In this document: piece by piece, positions 63,899-64,000 of the stretch | Numbering within the stretch: position 1 is the first letter of the stretch | Layout: each line of letters begins with the position of its first letter | DNA from: Rhodococcus sp. KBS0724 | GTDB taxonomy: Bacteria > Actinomycetota > Actinomycetes > Mycobacteriales > Mycobacteriaceae | Assembly: GCF_005938745.2 (NCBI RefSeq) | Contig: NZ_VCBX02000001.1 | Location: forward strand, 3,320,001-3,384,000 | Length of the DNA: 64,000 nt | Direction: 5' to 3' | The notes under the pieces: model-generated | What the model saw: the letters and a program-made list of their open reading frames with translations, nothing else | What the model was told of the DNA's origin: nothing | Database searches by the model: none | Translations under genes and position numbers: made by a program

Positions 63899-64000
63899 TC
63901 AAGAGTAGTACGGCGGTTCCGTCTCGGGATCATGGCTTACCGCGTCGATCCGAGCGTCCGCGATGATGAGGTCGATCGCTTCTGCAGGCCCGGCGATAAT
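63899..64000 (-). CDS. C-terminal end of a gene entering from the right edge
   Basis: A minus-strand frame open at the window edge, 33 residues visible, ending PETEPPYYS and TGA at 63899. It shares EAIDLIIAD-RIDA with the truncated fragment at 61740-61890. Family unknown from this little sequence. Confidence 0.5.
   Translation of the reverse strand: MIAGPAEAIDLIIADARIDAVSHDPETEPPYYS
63941..63979 (+). repeat. 39-bp repeat, copy 2
   Basis: Second copy of the repeat at 61803-61841, inside the C-terminal coding part of the gene at the right edge. Confidence 0.92.

Overview
The window looks like a chromosomal segment of a mycolata actinobacterium, most likely Rhodococcus of the erythropolis/qingshengii group. 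The support is indirect: high GC, GTG and TTG starts, an RbpA of the mycobacterial type, a resuscitation-promoting factor, an F420-dependent oxidoreductase, TldD/TldE, CNNM-type membrane proteins, and a very large nonribosomal peptide synthetase (NRPS). The species is inferred from gene content and style, not from a marker gene. No rRNA, tRNA, insertion sequence or CRISPR array was seen.

Left third (1-19752, minus strand): one uninterrupted reading frame of at least 6584 codons that runs off the left edge. It encodes an NRPS ordered (C-[half C]-A-T)(C-A-T)(C-A-T-E)(C-A-T)(C-A-T-E)(C...). Manual reading of the adenylation pockets gives Ser for module 2 and Thr for module 5. Modules 1 and 3 have near-identical hydrophobic pockets and module 4 has another hydrophobic one. 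The two E domains are each followed by a C domain of the D-accepting style, so the stereochemistry is self-consistent. The N-terminal C domain suggests acylation of the first residue, so the product is probably an N-acylated peptide.

Housekeeping block (20.0-30.4 kb): a small zinc-ribbon protein; rbpA behind an ECF-type promoter and followed by a strong terminator; then a minus-strand series fxsA, amidohydrolase, lnt, terD-like and membrane protein, the middle genes overlapping. The arrangement recalls the mycobacterial rbpA/ppm1-lnt/fxsA neighbourhood, but no polyprenol-phosphate mannose synthase is present. A secreted protein, an orphan NarL-type response regulator, a hypothetical protein and a methyltransferase follow.

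Middle (30.4-44 kb): two coupled CNNM/CorC-type genes preceded by a 24-codon upstream reading frame; a YjaB-like acetyltransferase; a small patch of 5'-truncated gene remnants (33.5-34.6 kb); an Rpf gene with a CRP/GlxR-like site upstream; a TetR regulator divergent from an MFS exporter and a siderophore-binding lipoprotein, with an IdeR-like box between them; an orphan histidine kinase; a TauE permease; and tldD-tldE.

Right third (44-64 kb): mostly accessory and poorly characterised genes. These include a secreted beta-propeller-like protein, a terpenoid-cyclase-fold protein, a small pyrophosphatase-like protein, a TetR-controlled cassette that starts with a 33-residue membrane peptide, a frameshifted AhpD-like gene, an unlisted 32-residue acidic peptide gene followed by a strong hairpin, a 1074-residue beta-phosphoglucomutase/GH65 fusion, a DUF1206 membrane protein, an HxlR/NAD(P)-binding pair, and a terminal cluster of unknown genes with a repeated 39-bp gene end.
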